DNA of 64,000 nt from Parashewanella sp049608225 (GTDB taxonomy: Bacteria > Pseudomonadota > Gammaproteobacteria > Enterobacterales > Shewanellaceae): assembly GCA_049608225.1 (NCBI GenBank), contig JBMYXI010000003.1:44276-108275 (forward strand). Direction: 5' to 3'. A model generated the notes under the pieces. It ran no database searches, had not been told where the DNA came from, and was given only the letters and a program-made list of their open reading frames with translations. Position numbers and translations under genes: made by a program. Each line of letters opens with the position of its first letter. The stretch's first letter is position 1. Shown piece after piece: positions 17,427-26,210 of this stretch.

Positions 17427-18896
17427 ATGAGTTACAAGGATTTACGCAGTTTTATTACATTTTTAGAAGAGGAAGGTGAATTAAAACGCATTAGCCATCC
17501 TGTTGATCCAAACTTAGAAATGACTGAAATTGCTGATCGAGTATTACGAGCCCAAGGTCCAGCATTATTATTCGAGAACCCTGTCGGCCATGACATGCCA
17601 GTGCTGGCAAATCTGTTTGGCACACCCAAACGAGTGGCAATGGCGTTAGGAAAAACCGATCCCCTTGAGCTGCGTGAAGTAGGCGAATTATTAGCATTTT
17701 TAAAAGAGCCTGAACCACCAGCAGGATTTAAAGACGCATTAAGCAAGCTACCTAAGTTTTCTCAGGCATTAAAAATGCCAACCAAAACCGTAAAATCAGC
17801 ACCTTGCCAACAAATTGTTATTGAAGGTGATGACGTTGATTTAACTAAACTGCCAATTCAACATTGCTGGCCGGGTGATGTTGCACCTTTGGTGACTTGG
17901 GGACTGACCATTACCAAAGGCCCTAGCCAAAAACGCCAAAACTTAGGTATTTATCGTCAACAATTACTTAGTAGAAATAAGCTGATCATGCGTTGGCTTG
18001 ACCATCGTGGCGGCGCACTGGACTTTAAAGATTTCAAAGAAAAACATCCCGGTGAAAAATACCCTGTCGTAGTCGCGTTAGGCAGCGATCCTGCGACTAT
18101 TTTGGGAGCTGTCACGCCTGTACCAGACTCCATGAGCGAATATGCCTTTGCAGGATTATTGCGCCAAGAACGTACAGAAGTCTGTAAAGCCATCAGCTGT
18201 GGGTTAGAAGTGCCTGCTACCAGTGAAATTATTCTTGAAGGTTACATTGATCCAGAAGAAACGGCTGAAGAAGGGCCTTATGGCGATCACACTGGGTATT
18301 ATAATGAAACAGAGTGGTTTCCTGTATTCACAGTAACCCACATTACCCATAGAAAAGATGCCATTTATCACAGCACTTACACAGGCAGACCACCAGATGA
18401 ACCAGCGATGCTGGGCGTGGCACTTAATGAAGTGTTTGTACCAATACTACGTAAGCAATATCCAGAGATCATTGATTTTTATTTGCCACCAGAAGGCTGT
18501 TCTTATCGAATGGCGGTGATTTCAATTAAAAAGCAATACCCCGGCCACGCAAAGCGCGTGATGATGGGGGCTTGGTCATTCTTGCGTCAGTTTATGTATA
18601 CCAAATTTATTATCGTCGTTGATGATGATGTCAATTGCCGTGACTGGAATGACGTCATCTGGGCAATTACAACCCGTATGGATCCCAGTCGTGATACCAC
18701 TATGGTTGATAATACCCCCATTGATTATCTTGATTTTGCCTCTCCTGTTGCTGGACTCGGTTCAAAAATGGGGCTTGATGCAACTAATAAATGGCAAGGT
18801 GAAACCCAACGTGAATGGGGAACACCGATTGTCATGAATGAAGAAGTAAAGCAAAAAGTTGATCAGATGTGGGATCAGCTGGGAATAGAGCAATAA
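17427..18896 (+). CDS. ubiD: 4-hydroxy-3-polyprenylbenzoate decarboxylase UbiD
   Basis: 489 residues, full length. The N-terminus MSYKDLRSFITFLEEEGELKR and central blocks PEPPAGFKD, IQHCWPGDVAPL, GRPPDEPAMLGVALNE and PEGCSYRMAV are typical of UbiD. The enzyme decarboxylates the polyprenylated benzoate in ubiquinone synthesis using prenylated FMN made by UbiX. ubiA, which makes its precursor, is encoded nearby on the other strand. fre follows after 25 bases and the two are probably co-transcribed, as in other gammaproteobacteria. Confidence 0.97.
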   Translation: MSYKDLRSFITFLEEEGELKRISHPVDPNLEMTEIADRVLRAQGPALLFENPVGHDMPVLANLFGTPKRVAMALGKTDPLELREVGELLAFLKEPEPPAGFKDALSKLPKFSQALKMPTKTVKSAPCQQIVIEGDDVDLTKLPIQHCWPGDVAPLVTWGLTITKGPSQKRQNLGIYRQQLLSRNKLIMRWLDHRGGALDFKDFKEKHPGEKYPVVVALGSDPATILGAVTPVPDSMSEYAFAGLLRQERTEVCKAISCGLEVPATSEIILEGYIDPEETAEEGPYGDHTGYYNETEWFPVFTVTHITHRKDAIYHSTYTGRPPDEPAMLGVALNEVFVPILRKQYPEIIDFYLPPEGCSYRMAVISIKKQYPGHAKRVMMGAWSFLRQFMYTKFIIVVDDDVNCRDWNDVIWAITTRMDPSRDTTMVDNTPIDYLDFASPVAGLGSKMGLDATNKWQGETQREWGTPIVMNEEVKQKVDQMWDQLGIEQ

Positions 18897-18921
18897 CAAA
18901 TAAAGGATAGAATTAAATCTA

Positions 18922-19626
18922 ATGAATACAGCTTGTCGTGTAAAAAGTATTACCCCATTCAATGATGCCGTGTATCAAGTTATTTTGATGCCAGAAGCAA
19001 ATATCGACTTTAAAGCGGGCCAGTATCTCAGTGTTGTTATGGGTGAACAAGATAAGCGTCCGTTTTCCATTGCCTGTGCACCACATTCAGAGCATATTGA
19101 ATTGCATATTGGTGCTGCTGTTGCAGAAAGTTACCCCATGCAAGTGGTTGAAAAACTCAAGCAGTGCTTAGAAGAAAACACTTCTGTGGATATTGAAATT
19201 CCAGCAGGGAATGCTTTTTTGCAAAACAGCAATCGTAAAAAACTATTGATTGCAGGCGGTACAGGTTTTTCTTACATCAAGAGTATTATTGAACAGCTGA
19301 TCCATAGCGGAAACACCATTGAAACCACTTTTTATTGGGGTTGTCGCAATGCTAACGCTATGTACTATTTTGAAGAAGCAGAAAAATGGCAGCAACAACA
19401 CCAATGGCTAACCTTTATCCCTGTTATTGAACAAGCGGATGTAAACTGGGCTGGAAAAACGGCTAACTTACTTGAGCAAGTAAAGCAGGATTATACTGAT
19501 GTTGCAGATCTTGATATTTACGTAGCAGGCCGATTTGATATGGCAAAAGTGGCTCGTGATATGCTGCGCGAACTTAATGTTAATGAAGCGCATCTATACG
19601 GTGATGCGTTTGCTTTTATCAAATGA
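18922..19626 (+). CDS. fre: NAD(P)H-flavin reductase
   Basis: 234 residues. An N-terminal flavin-binding beta-barrel contains RPFSIACAP, where the Arg-Pro-x-Ser motif contacts flavin, followed by a Rossmann-type NAD(P) domain with IAGGTGFSYIKS and the C-terminal YVAGRFDMA. Fre reduces free flavins, supplying reduced flavin for ribonucleotide reductase activation, ferric iron reduction and prenyl-FMN chemistry. A ribosome binding site (AAAGGA) precedes the start, just after ubiD. Confidence 0.95.
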   Translation: MNTACRVKSITPFNDAVYQVILMPEANIDFKAGQYLSVVMGEQDKRPFSIACAPHSEHIELHIGAAVAESYPMQVVEKLKQCLEENTSVDIEIPAGNAFLQNSNRKKLLIAGGTGFSYIKSIIEQLIHSGNTIETTFYWGCRNANAMYYFEEAEKWQQQHQWLTFIPVIEQADVNWAGKTANLLEQVKQDYTDVADLDIYVAGRFDMAKVARDMLRELNVNEAHLYGDAFAFIK

Positions 19627-19674
19627 TAATAAACGTTTTTTAATGCTATATACGTTGATTTTGACTTTACTATA

Positions 19675-20163
19675 TTAATCTGAAATCAACGTATCATTAT
19701 TCTCAGGCTCAGAATGACTAGCTAAATATTCTTTATAAACAATACTAAGCCTTTTCCCTTCTTCATTTTCAGCCATTTTCTTTTTATCTGTCGAAAAATG
19801 ATTAACTTCCTTTGTACTGCTATTAAAATATACGAAATAATCTCTAGTTAAATATTGAACGTTCTTTTCTTTTGTATTTCCTTCAACCCCATGGAGTTCA
19901 TATGACGAAATTGGAAAACGTACTATGGCATAAGGTATCATACCAGTGAAAAAGTTTGAGGTTAATCTATGATTTTCAATCGCATCTTTAATCGCCGCTT
20001 TATGAACGTATTGAAAAGATGAAAGCTCTATTTTCCACTTACCATCAAGTCCTTTAACTTCTTCCAAAACACATCTACCTGAAGCATCCACTGTATGGCT
20101 AGTGCCTTCGACAATCGGAAATGTCAATGTTCTAGTCTGGCCTTGAGGAAGAGCTGCTGCCAT
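19675..20163 (-). CDS. Hypothetical protein
   Basis: 162 residues, not recognised. It has no signal peptide or membrane segment. The N-terminal 70 residues look beta-rich (TRTLTFPIVEGTSHTVDASG), and the C-terminus is charged and probably disordered. The start is supported by GGAGCTAGGAG directly upstream. The gene is markedly AT-rich compared with fre and ubiD and sits alone between fre and the MazG-like gene, an interval that also precedes a kinase-like gene, so it may be part of the accessory set. Function unknown. Confidence 0.55.
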   Translation of the reverse strand: MAAALPQGQTRTLTFPIVEGTSHTVDASGRCVLEEVKGLDGKWKIELSSFQYVHKAAIKDAIENHRLTSNFFTGMIPYAIVRFPISSYELHGVEGNTKEKNVQYLTRDYFVYFNSSTKEVNHFSTDKKKMAENEEGKRLSIVYKEYLASHSEPENNDTLISD

Positions 20164-20371
20164 ACTCCTAGCTCCACAGTATATAAAATTTAAGTACGCT
20201 TACATTACCTCATTCAACTGCTTTTTTTTATTAAAGATAATTTAATAACTCTGCTTTCTTTAAAAAACAAAAAAAATTAAAAATAGTGCTATAAATTCAG
20301 ATTGTTATATAGAAATACTAACAAACATTAGATAAGATAAGTCGTAGTCTCCCCCACTGTGATCGTCAACT

Positions 20372-20947
20372 ATGCAATTAAACTTTCTTAATCAATCTAC
20401 CTACGATCACCTTTATCGTGACATTACCGAATTTCGTACCACTTTTGATTTGCCGGTGGCAGAGCCAACAAGCCTTGATAATAAATCTGATGCCCTTCAT
20501 ACCTCACTGATCATTGAAGAAATGACCGAACTTGCTCAAGCTGACTCATTAGTTGAGCAAGCCGATGCCATTGTGGATTCGGTGTATGTGCTGATGGGGC
20601 GATTAGTTCATTTAGGAGCAACTAAATTTGATAGCCATATCGAAATCAGTTATCTAATCGACTTATTGCTGGCTGTAGCCAATAACTTACGCATTGATTT
20701 TATCCGCTGTTGGGATGAAGTTCACTCAAGCAATATGAGCAAAGTTTGCCAAACAGAAGCTGAATATCAACAAACGGTCGAATTTTATGCCAAACAAAGT
20801 GTAGAACTGTTTCCAACCCCAAAAGGCGAATATATTATTGCTAAGTGTGCAGCCGATGTTGAAATGCAAGGAAAAGTCGTTCGAAAAGGAAAGGTGCTGA
20901 AAAATGTGAACTATCGTCCTGCTGATCTGAAAAAATTGTTGAAATAG
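20372..20947 (+). CDS. MazG/PRA-PH-like nucleoside triphosphate pyrophosphohydrolase family protein
   Basis: 191 residues. The alpha-helical metal-binding pattern of the MazG-like superfamily is visible: IIEEMTELAQAD (helix with Glu-Glu-x-x-Glu) and ADAIVDSVYVLMG (Asp-x-x-x-Asp). A C-terminal stretch KGKVLKNVNYRPADL also occurs in relatives annotated as NTP pyrophosphohydrolases, which hydrolyse non-canonical or excess nucleotides. The exact substrate cannot be told. It is flanked by an unknown gene and a kinase-like gene on the opposite strand, ending 7 bases from the latter. Confidence 0.75.
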   Translation: MQLNFLNQSTYDHLYRDITEFRTTFDLPVAEPTSLDNKSDALHTSLIIEEMTELAQADSLVEQADAIVDSVYVLMGRLVHLGATKFDSHIEISYLIDLLLAVANNLRIDFIRCWDEVHSSNMSKVCQTEAEYQQTVEFYAKQSVELFPTPKGEYIIAKCAADVEMQGKVVRKGKVLKNVNYRPADLKKLLK

Positions 20948-20953
20948 TTTAAG

Positions 20954-22183
20954 TCATGACGACCAATTCAACATGCTAGCTAGGTCAGTCGTCAGTGGAT
21001 ATTGAACAGGATCACACAGAAAATTGATGATATCTTGCTGAAATTCTGGTTTCACATTTGTTATACACCATATTTTAAAAAGATATCCGTTTTTTTTATT
21101 ACAAATTCCCAATTTTTTAGTTCCATTGGCTGACGACACCTCTCTTGCTAACTCTTTGTCTGTTGCAGCACACATAGTTTGTAACAGGCAGTAGTTATCA
21201 AGCTGTTTTGCTAAGTGAGGATTATGTTCTCCGAATCTTTGTATAAATTTAACCGTTAAATATTTATTTGTATGTACTTTACCCCCAACGACAAGTTTGT
21301 CATTAAGTTTTGACCACTGCGCATCGTCTACATCAATAAACCTCACTTTGGCATTTGCGCTTTTAGCCACCATGTTTCTAGGTTTTATATCGCCGAGAAT
21401 AATGCCAGCTTTGTGCATTTCAGATAAATCTGTACAAGCCTGTTTAAATTGAGCGATTTTAAATTGTTTACCTGCACCGATAAATGAAGACACATCTTTA
21501 CCACCATCAATTGCAATTTGCACAGATGAATTCACTTGCTGAACGCGACAAACAGAGGGGTATTGGCTCAGTTTCTGAAGTAATAAACGTCTATTTCTGA
21601 TCTCGCCTGCAGTCATTGTCCTTACACTTTTAGCTGCTAAGGCAACAAAATGGTTGTCTTTTCCCATTAACTGTTTAAAGCCACCTGAACTACCGCTGAT
21701 CACCGGTAGTTCAGGCATTCTTACATGCGGCACTTTTCCTTCAGGATCAAAATAATATCGAGCTCCTGTTATTGGGCTTTGTGCCTCCTTCAGGCCATAG
21801 CGACTAATGGGCAGTTGTTGTTTCATCCTTAAGAACGCTTTGCATTTCTGCTCGATTAACTTAGCCTGCTTGCTATCTTGTTTTGCTCTAAAGTGAACAA
21901 CCTTTTCGAATGTACTCTCAGCCTCACCGATAGAAGCAACAGCTTTTCTTACTTGGTGAACTTCTCCGTATTGAAAAAATAAGCTGAGCTTTGCACACAA
22001 GGCTTTGAATGCTCTTGCATCGTGATAGCTTACAGTACTAAGCTCACCTTCTTTATTAAACTTGATATAAAAAGGTGGTTTTCCTGATAAAGTTAAAATA
22101 TATCCACTTTGATTTATAGCAGGTTTAACGACGCCATGCTTAGTCACCATTTGAGCAAGTAGATTATCTCTTTTTATATCCAT
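20954..22183 (-). CDS. Protein kinase-like protein B
   Basis: 409 residues. The N-terminal 165 residues are not recognised. A kinase-like core follows: candidate beta-3 lysine in ALAAKSV (Lys185), alpha-C glutamate in AGEIRNRR (Glu194), catalytic loop HKAGIILGDIKPRNM (His257, Asp265, Lys267, Asn270) and metal-binding IDVDD (Asp284). All key positions for phosphotransfer appear present, unlike paralogue A at 15982-17355. It has no signal peptide or membrane helix. It lies between a MazG-like gene and ubiA, behind the ubiA terminator. A serine/threonine kinase activity is plausible, and a host-directed role is inference. The two paralogues lie on opposite strands, flanking the ubiD-fre region. 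Confidence 0.65.
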   Translation of the reverse strand: MDIKRDNLLAQMVTKHGVVKPAINQSGYILTLSGKPPFYIKFNKEGELSTVSYHDARAFKALCAKLSLFFQYGEVHQVRKAVASIGEAESTFEKVVHFRAKQDSKQAKLIEQKCKAFLRMKQQLPISRYGLKEAQSPITGARYYFDPEGKVPHVRMPELPVISGSSGGFKQLMGKDNHFVALAAKSVRTMTAGEIRNRRLLLQKLSQYPSVCRVQQVNSSVQIAIDGGKDVSSFIGAGKQFKIAQFKQACTDLSEMHKAGIILGDIKPRNMVAKSANAKVRFIDVDDAQWSKLNDKLVVGGKVHTNKYLTVKFIQRFGEHNPHLAKQLDNYCLLQTMCAATDKELAREVSSANGTKKLGICNKKNGYLFKIWCITNVKPEFQQDIINFLCDPVQYPLTTDLASMLNWSS

Positions 22184-22189
22184 ATAAAC

Positions 22190-22232
22190 ATCAATAAAAA
22201 AGGCCTATCTAAAGTATAGATAAGCCTTTTTA
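22190..22232 (-). terminator. Rho-independent terminator of uvrD-ubiA
   Basis: On the minus strand AAAAAGGCTTATCT and AGATAGGCCTTTTT pair over 14 bp (one G-U) with a 7-base loop, ending in a T run, 17 bases after the ubiA stop. Confidence 0.85.
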
Positions 22233-22248
22233 GTCAGGGCTATTGATC

Positions 22249-23109
22249 CTACAAAATAAAATCAGCAGCCATTGCGGTGAACAAAACTAATCCTGCCCAA
22301 TTATTATTCAAAAATGCCTTAAAGCACGCTTGTCGTTGACGCTGATAAATGAGTTTTTGTTGATATAAGCTAAAGCCCGCAAAAGCAACTAAGCCAATAC
22401 CGTAAATCCAGCTCAACTCATGACTGAGGCCTGCAATCGCAAATCCGAGCAATGCCAGCAATTGCAACAAGCCTATGATCAATCGGTCATATTGACCAAA
22501 CAAAATAGCAGTAGATTTTATGCCGATTTTTAAATCATCTTCGCGATCGACCATGGCATACATTGTGTCGTAGGCAACAATCCAGCACCAATTAGCGGCA
22601 AATAACCACCATGTCGACCCATCAAGCTCACCGTTAATCGCCGCATAAGCCATTGGAATAGACCAACCAAATACCACGCCTAGAAAGAACTGTGGCATGT
22701 TCGTTACCCGTTTTAAAAACGGATAAATAACAGTCATAACAATGCCAACCACTGCGAGTTTGATCACCATGCTATTAAGCGTTAACACTAAGCCAAATGA
22801 CACTAATGCCAATAGAGCGAACAAAAACAAGGCTTCTTTGACAGTGACCTGACCGCTGGTTAAGGGCCTGTTTTTCGTGCGTTCCACATGAGAGTCCAAA
22901 TCACGATCGGCATAATCATTAATGATGCAGCCACAGGCGCGCATCGAAAATACCCCAGCAACAAAAATCACCAAAATAGAGAGCGGTGGAAAGCCATCTG
23001 CGGCTAAAAATAACGCCATCAAACAAGGCCACATGAGTAGCAAACTGCCAATAGGCTTATCTAAACGCATTAACTGTAAGTAAGCGGAAAAGTTGTCCCT
23101 TTTTAACAT
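22249..23109 (-). CDS. ubiA: 4-hydroxybenzoate polyprenyltransferase UbiA
   Basis: 286 residues, an integral inner-membrane protein with multiple transmembrane helices. Both Asp-rich prenyl-diphosphate motifs are visible: NDYADRDLD (64-72) and DREDDLKIG (about 188-196). It attaches the polyprenyl tail to 4-hydroxybenzoate, the step before the UbiD decarboxylation encoded at 17427-18896. It starts 8 bases after the uvrD stop on the same strand, so it may be expressed from the uvrD transcript. Confidence 0.96.
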   Translation of the reverse strand: MLKRDNFSAYLQLMRLDKPIGSLLLMWPCLMALFLAADGFPPLSILVIFVAGVFSMRACGCIINDYADRDLDSHVERTKNRPLTSGQVTVKEALFLFALLALVSFGLVLTLNSMVIKLAVVGIVMTVIYPFLKRVTNMPQFFLGVVFGWSIPMAYAAINGELDGSTWWLFAANWCWIVAYDTMYAMVDREDDLKIGIKSTAILFGQYDRLIIGLLQLLALLGFAIAGLSHELSWIYGIGLVAFAGFSLYQQKLIYQRQRQACFKAFLNNNWAGLVLFTAMAADFIL

Positions 23110-23117
23110 GAGAATCC

Positions 23118-25328
23118 TTAAATCACATCTAGTTTTGCAAACGCAATCGCCAGCTTTTTAACGCCAACATCGTCAAAGTTCACTTGTACGCGTGCTTTAT
23201 CACCATGGCCTTCAAGATCCATGATTTTTCCGTCACCAAATTTCTTATGATTGACTCGTTGACCGACTTTTAAGCCACTATCATGAGTTTGAGTGAATGC
23301 AGGTTTAGCTTGCATCGTTACCGAACGTTTTTCATCAAATCGACTATGGTTGTGCGATGCTCTTGCTGTTGGGATAGAAACCTGCGTTTTTAAGCGAATT
23401 TCTTCAACGTACTCATCGGGGATTTCTTTCAAAAAACGTGATGGACGTGCGTAATCCTCACGGCCATAAATACGACGAGCTTCCGCATAAGTGATGGTCA
23501 ACTTTTGCATTGCTCGTGTCATACCAACATAACAAAGGCGGCGCTCTTCTTCTAATCTATCGCCTTCTTCAAGTGCCATTTTACTCGGAAAAATGCCCTC
23601 TTCGACACCAGACATAAACACCTGTGGGAACTCCAAGCCTTTCGCTGAATGCAATGTCATTAATTGTACAGAATCGGTAAAGGCATCCGCTTGGCCTTCG
23701 CCTGCTTCAAGTGCAGCATGAGACAAGAAGCCGTTTAACTCGCCTAACTCTTCAAGCTCATCAGGTAGTTCAAATGACTTAGCCGCAGTAATTAATTCGT
23801 CCAAGTTTTCAACCCGAGACTGAGCTTTTTCACCTTTCTCAGCTTGATACATGGCTTTTAAGCCAGATTCTTGAATGACGGTATCAACTATTCTTGGCAG
23901 CATGGAGTCTTGCGTGTTCCTTTGCATAGCAACTATCAGATCCATAAAGCTACGCACTGCATTGCCTGCTCTAGCTGTCAGCATTTTTTGATCAAGCACC
24001 TGCAAACACGATTGCCATAAAGTCAGTTGATGTTGCCTTGCGGTTGAACGCAAAATATCTAGCGTTCTCCCGCCAATACCCCGTGTGGGAGTATTAACAA
24101 CCCGCTCGAATGCCGCATCATCATCTTTATTACTTATCAAGCGTAAATACGCCATGGCATCTTTAATTTCTTGACGCTCGAAGAAGCGTAATCCACCGTA
24201 AATTCGATACGCTAACCCTTTTTGAAGCAAGGCTTCTTCCAGTACCCGTGATTGAGCGTTAGAACGGTAAAGAATGGCGCAATCTTCTAACTTACCGCCT
24301 TTATCTTGCCAATCAGCAATACGAGAAACAATAAAGCGTGCTTCGTCGAGTTCGTTAAAAGCACAATATAGGTTAATTGGTTCACCGTCTTTATCTTCGG
24401 TCCATAAACTCTTTCCCATCCGATCAGGGTTATTTTCAATCAGTTTATTGGAAGCATTAAGAATGTTAGCGGTAGAACGATAGTTTTGCTCCAACCTAAC
24501 GGTTTCAGCCGATGGGAAGTCTTCTAAAAATTTATGTAGATTCTCGATTTGCGCGCCACGCCAACCGTAGATGGATTGGTCATCATCGCCCACTATCATG
24601 ACATTCGCTTTATCACCCGCAAGAATGCGGATCCATGCATATTGAATCGCGTTAGTATCTTGAAATTCGTCCACCAAAATGTGTTTAAAACGATCTTGGT
24701 AATGAGACAACACATGCGGTTTATTGAGCCAGAGTTCATGCGCACGCAGTAAGATTTCGGCAAAATCGACTAATCCGGCACGATCGCAAGAATCTTGATA
24801 GATTTGGTAAATTTTTAATAAATTTTGCTCTATGGGAAAAATACTGGCATCAATGTGTTTTGGGCGTAATCCCTGATCTTTCTTGCCATTAATATAGCCC
24901 TGAGCTTGACGAGGTGGGTATTGCTTTTCATCTAAATTAAGGCTTTTTAAAATACGTTTGATCAACCGAAGCTGATCATCCGAATCAATAATTTGAAAGC
25001 TTTGAGGCAAATTTGCATCTTGATAGTGAGTGCGTAATAAGCGATGCGCCAAACCGTGGAAGGTACCAATCCACATCCGTCCCATATTAGTACCGACGAC
25101 CTTCTCCACCCGTTCACGCATTTCTGCCGCTGCTTTATTGGTAAAGGTTACCGCCAGAATAGAATAAGGGCTTTGGTTTTCTGCTTGTAATAGCCAAGCA
25201 ATTCGGTGTGTCAGTACTCGTGTTTTACCACTACCTGCACCTGCCAAAACCAGCATGTTTGATTGCGGTGCTGAAACGGCTTGCTGTTGTTTATCATTAA
25301 GACCGTCAAGTAAATAAGATGCGTCCAT
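23118..25328 (-). CDS. uvrD: DNA helicase II UvrD
   Basis: 736 residues from the ATG at 25328 (MDASYLLDGLNDKQ). A TTG four codons upstream overlaps the GGAGG ribosome binding site and was rejected. Superfamily 1A helicase motifs are seen: GAGSGKT (30-36), DEFQDTN, GDDDQSIYGWRGA, and the late motif TLHSAKGLEFPQVF. The C-terminal tail has the VGQRVNHKKFGDG segment of UvrD, which binds RNA polymerase in E. coli. It unwinds DNA in nucleotide excision repair and mismatch repair. A degenerate extragenic repeat lies just upstream. Confidence 0.95.
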   Translation of the reverse strand: MDASYLLDGLNDKQQQAVSAPQSNMLVLAGAGSGKTRVLTHRIAWLLQAENQSPYSILAVTFTNKAAAEMRERVEKVVGTNMGRMWIGTFHGLAHRLLRTHYQDANLPQSFQIIDSDDQLRLIKRILKSLNLDEKQYPPRQAQGYINGKKDQGLRPKHIDASIFPIEQNLLKIYQIYQDSCDRAGLVDFAEILLRAHELWLNKPHVLSHYQDRFKHILVDEFQDTNAIQYAWIRILAGDKANVMIVGDDDQSIYGWRGAQIENLHKFLEDFPSAETVRLEQNYRSTANILNASNKLIENNPDRMGKSLWTEDKDGEPINLYCAFNELDEARFIVSRIADWQDKGGKLEDCAILYRSNAQSRVLEEALLQKGLAYRIYGGLRFFERQEIKDAMAYLRLISNKDDDAAFERVVNTPTRGIGGRTLDILRSTARQHQLTLWQSCLQVLDQKMLTARAGNAVRSFMDLIVAMQRNTQDSMLPRIVDTVIQESGLKAMYQAEKGEKAQSRVENLDELITAAKSFELPDELEELGELNGFLSHAALEAGEGQADAFTDSVQLMTLHSAKGLEFPQVFMSGVEEGIFPSKMALEEGDRLEEERRLCYVGMTRAMQKLTITYAEARRIYGREDYARPSRFLKEIPDEYVEEIRLKTQVSIPTARASHNHSRFDEKRSVTMQAKPAFTQTHDSGLKVGQRVNHKKFGDGKIMDLEGHGDKARVQVNFDDVGVKKLAIAFAKLDVI

Positions 25329-25358
25329 TTCCGCCTCCAAAAAGATGAGGCAAGAATT

Positions 25359-25460
25359 ATATACCCAAAATCATTCAAGGTGCAGGAATTCAAAGGATAA
25401 TCATCAAGGCGATAGAGAGTGAATTCTGCTATCGCTGAAATCCTGTATCTTCAGATATCA
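25359..25460. repeat. Degenerate ERIC-like extragenic palindrome
   Basis: A segment beginning ATACCCAAAATCATTCAAGG, then TGCAGGAATTC, ends with an imperfect inverted copy (GAAATCCTGTATCTTCAGAT). The 'ATACCCAAA...TTCAAG.TGCAGG' opening is familiar from imperfect palindromic intergenic repeats of marine and enteric gammaproteobacteria. It fills the gap between uvrD and the CesT-like gene. No second copy was seen in the window, so repeat status rests on resemblance. Confidence 0.4.
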
Positions 25461-25475
25461 CTAGAGAGCACTAAA

Positions 25476-25967
25476 CTATGCCCTTGGCATTGGACCTCTT
25501 GGACCTCTTGCTGCTGTGGCTTTTTGTTGAGGCACTTTTTTGTCTTTATTAGAGATGCCTTTCGACAAGTTATATAGCTTTAAATCCCACTCTTCCGCGG
25601 CTTCAATTAGCTCTCCAACTGACTCTTTGATAAATCCTTTTGGTTTACCCGAGATAACAATATTACGGTATAAAGTGACATTTTTACATTCAGGCAAAAT
25701 ACCTATTCCAAAACCGCCACGAAAAGGCTCGATAGAACGTTCCCCAAAAGCCAACATAAACTCTTCAGGTACTGATTCAGGAATAGTGTTTTGTGTTGTT
25801 ACCGATAAACGCAAACTCATTTCTTGATGATCTCGATATGCCGATAATGACAAAACGATATCACGGCCCTCTTCTTCACGTGACAATTCACAGGTCAATA
25901 CGTTGTCATCACCGAAGGTTATTCCTTCAATACCGAGCTCTGAAAACGCTTCTTCAAAAATGTCCAT
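25476..25967 (-). CDS. Possible CesT/Tir-family type III secretion chaperone
   Basis: 163 residues. Residues 1-130 have the size, acidic character and pattern of class I type III chaperones: a starting helix with Leu/Phe-rich spacing (MDIFEEAFSELGI), strands around NVLTCEL, GRDIVLSLSAYR and EMSLRLSVTT, a Gly-rich turn GGFGIGILPE, a strand VTLYRNIVIS, and a closing helix ESVGELIEAAEEWDLKLY. A basic, Gly/Pro-rich tail (about 135-163) is unusual for the family. Class I chaperones bind one or a few effectors and deliver them to the secretion ATPase. No effector gene adjoins it on the same strand. The call rests on fold pattern alone, and no strict signature motif exists for this family. Confidence 0.45.
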   Translation of the reverse strand: MDIFEEAFSELGIEGITFGDDNVLTCELSREEEGRDIVLSLSAYRDHQEMSLRLSVTTQNTIPESVPEEFMLAFGERSIEPFRGGFGIGILPECKNVTLYRNIVISGKPKGFIKESVGELIEAAEEWDLKLYNLSKGISNKDKKVPQQKATAARGPRGPMPRA

Positions 25968-26157
25968 TCAATCACCGTTAATTTATTGTTGAAATAGGAT
26001 TTACTCATACATACTTAAATCCTAGCCAAGGTCATGAAAATTACCAATATCCTGACTATTTTGCGCTGTTAAAACCGTTAGGATCAACTTTTACAGATGA
26101 AATTTCGTTAATGTAGTTTTTGCTTTTCTGTTAGTTCAACAACTTTTGGTATTATCA

Positions 26158-26182
26158 GTACAGCTTAGAGCAAGCTGTACTG
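26158..26182. repeat. 10-bp inverted repeat after the SPFH operon
   Basis: AGTACAGCTT and AAGCTGTACT surround a 5-base loop, about 30 bases after the end of the SPFH operon. No clear T run follows on the minus strand, so it is a possible but not convincing terminator. Confidence 0.45.
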
Positions 26183-26210
26183 TCGTTTCATGCAGTTAAA
26201 CAATAAATTA

